A stretch of DNA of 15,011 nt, from positions 1-15,011 of the forward strand of contig JAHFCY010000056.1 in the NCBI GenBank assembly GCA_023249255.1. Direction: 5' to 3'. A program made the translations under genes and the position numbers. The notes below the pieces were generated by a model, which ran no database searches, was not told the DNA's origin, and was given only the letters and a program-made list of their open reading frames with translations. The stretch's first letter is position 1. Each line of letters opens with the position of its first letter. This document shows, piece by piece, positions 13,976 through 15,011 of this stretch. This DNA comes from Candidatus Lindowiibacteriota bacterium (GTDB lineage Bacteria > Lindowbacteria > 2-12-FULL-62-27).

Positions 13976-15011
13976 TCAAGACACGCGCAGGGCGTTGGGA
14001 CTGGCCGGAAAAATGGAGGCGAATGTCCCGCCCCGTGCGGCGTATCGGCCGTTGGCCCCAATGACGCCGGGCTCGCTGTCGGCGTTGATCCCCAGCAGGC
14101 ACAACCGGGTCCGACCGTCGGCCAGGGCCGCCGGGCCGCGAATGGGCCGATGGTTGCCCGGCATGAACAGTCCCTGTTTTTGGGGATGATCGTCCACCAC
14201 AAAATCAATTTGTCCCGCCAGGCCGAGGAGATTGATGAAGACACAGCTCAAATGCCCGGCGCCGAATACTGCCACCTCGTCGGGGCCGATGCGATGATCG
14301 AAAAAATATCGGCGGAATTTTTCCCCCCGGCCGGCCAGACCGTCCCGAAATCCGAAGGCACGATTTTTTTCCAGCTCCAGAGACTCCTGTTCCATCCCGG
14401 CGGGGGGAGGCGAGGCGGAGCCGGAGAACCGGCCGATGCAAACCAGGACGTCCTCCGGGGCGTAGGGAAACACTTCAAAATGAACGGAGGAAAATCCGCC
14501 GATCGTCATGGCCCGCTTGAATGTCCACGGCGTGAAATACAGGACATGCTCCTCCCAGATCGTACTGTAATCCAGGTTCTCAAGGGCGCGCGCGCAATCC
14601 GGAACCTCCAGCACCAGATAACCGGATGGATTAAGGAGCCCACGCAGAGCGGACATGAACCGAAAGACATCGCGGGAATGCTCCAGAATATGCCGGGCCA
14701 CAACCACGTCCGCCGGTCCAAGCGTTTTCGCCAGCGAATGGCATCGCTCAGGCGTGAGCCGATCCTGAACCGTTTCGACCCCGGCCCGGCTGTCCTCGAT
14801 ATCCAGATCAGTCTTCACATCAAGGCGGCGTGTCCGCCCCAGTCCCCGTTCGGCCAGCGCGGTCAGGATGGAATCATCCTTGAAACTGACGCCGTAACAA
14901 ACGGAATTTTTTCCCAAACCCGGCAAGCGGGCGATCGTGTCGGCCATCCGATTGACATGCCGTTCCGGTTCGGCGTAGGTGATCCAATCGAAGCGGGGGC
15001 GAAGCTCCGCG
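13976..15011 (-). CDS. Partial SAM-methyltransferase of the sugar C-methyltransferase superfamily, N-terminus beyond window
   Basis: 345 codons up to and including the TGA (13976-13978). The frame is open and protein-like through the right edge (DWITYAEPERHVNRM precedes the first internal ATG at 14945-14947), so the true start and the expected N-terminal zinc-binding domain lie outside. RHILEHSRD and IWEEHVLYFT carry the conserved His and the Glu-His pair of C-methyltransferases. The C-terminal domain has VAVFGAGHLS and FVVDDHPQK, nearly the same as the second methyltransferase in this window. The SAM motif I is unusual: where the relative at 7512-8777 reads DIGSNDGTLL, this one reads YGVSFKDDSIL. 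It is either a specialised subfamily or altered in SAM binding. The gene lies 88 nt before the HldE-like gene, so a methylated heptose-type sugar is possible but not shown. Confidence 0.87.
   Translation of the reverse strand, partial: AELRPRFDWITYAEPERHVNRMADTIARLPGLGKNSVCYGVSFKDDSILTALAERGLGRTRRLDVKTDLDIEDSRAGVETVQDRLTPERCHSLAKTLGPADVVVARHILEHSRDVFRFMSALRGLLNPSGYLVLEVPDCARALENLDYSTIWEEHVLYFTPWTFKRAMTIGGFSSVHFEVFPYAPEDVLVCIGRFSGSASPPPAGMEQESLELEKNRAFGFRDGLAGRGEKFRRYFFDHRIGPDEVAVFGAGHLSCVFINLLGLAGQIDFVVDDHPQKQGLFMPGNHRPIRGPAALADGRTRLCLLGINADSEPGVIGANGRYAARGGTFASIFPASPNALRVS

Noticed and set aside
1-15011. CRISPR arrays, tRNA/rRNA genes, insertion sequences, attachment sites
   Set aside because: I saw no spaced repeats, cloverleaf-like segments, transposase or integrase motifs on either strand; a tool scan would be needed to exclude small RNAs.

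Overview
The window is a gene-dense, GC-rich bacterial surface-glycan (LPS O-antigen, capsule or glycoprotein glycan) biosynthesis locus. It holds eleven protein genes: ten on the minus strand and one on the plus strand. Genes are packed with 4-nt ATGA overlaps or gaps of a few bases. No rRNA, tRNA, CRISPR array, insertion sequence or phage gene is visible. The host is probably a Gram-negative-type bacterium, because sugar-nucleotide, heptose-type and nonulosonate genes are present. The plus-strand gene resembles a radical-SAM/SPASM family that I associate from memory with spirochaetes (spiro-SPASM). A GC-rich spirochaete, perhaps Leptospira-related, is therefore my best but weakly supported guess.

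Layout from the right edge, following minus-strand transcription. (1) 15011-11690: a partial sugar methyltransferase of the C-methyltransferase type, then a fused nucleotidyltransferase-PfkB kinase (HldE-like, domains in reverse order), then a GmhA-like SIS isomerase coupled to it by ATGA. The last two resemble the ADP-/GDP-heptose precursor pathway. (2) 9944-11677, plus strand: a three-part protein with a degenerate nucleotidyltransferase-like N-terminus, a radical-SAM fold whose three cluster cysteines are replaced by Asn/Ser/Ser, and a SPASM-like C-terminus that keeps its cysteines. It converges on the isomerase gene and diverges from the aminotransferase gene. (3) 9866-6437: a DegT-type PLP aminotransferase and two further methyltransferases of the same superfamily, in tight succession. 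(4) 6381-1: a near-consensus promoter directly before an M28-like aminopeptidase-domain protein (DUF2172/DUF4910 type), then a sulfotransferase, an SDR epimerase/dehydratase, a large GT-B-like protein of unknown specificity, and the 5' two thirds of a NeuB-family nonulosonate synthase that runs off the left edge.

Together these genes suggest the making of one or more unusual sugars: aminated, C- or O-methylated, possibly a heptose and a nonulosonic acid. Assembly would be by a GT-B-like enzyme, with decoration by sulfate. The least conventional parts are the cysteine-less radical-SAM protein, the reversed HldE-like fusion, the three related but catalytically divergent methyltransferases, and the aminopeptidase-like protein inside a glycan operon. 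No activity can be proved from the sequence alone.
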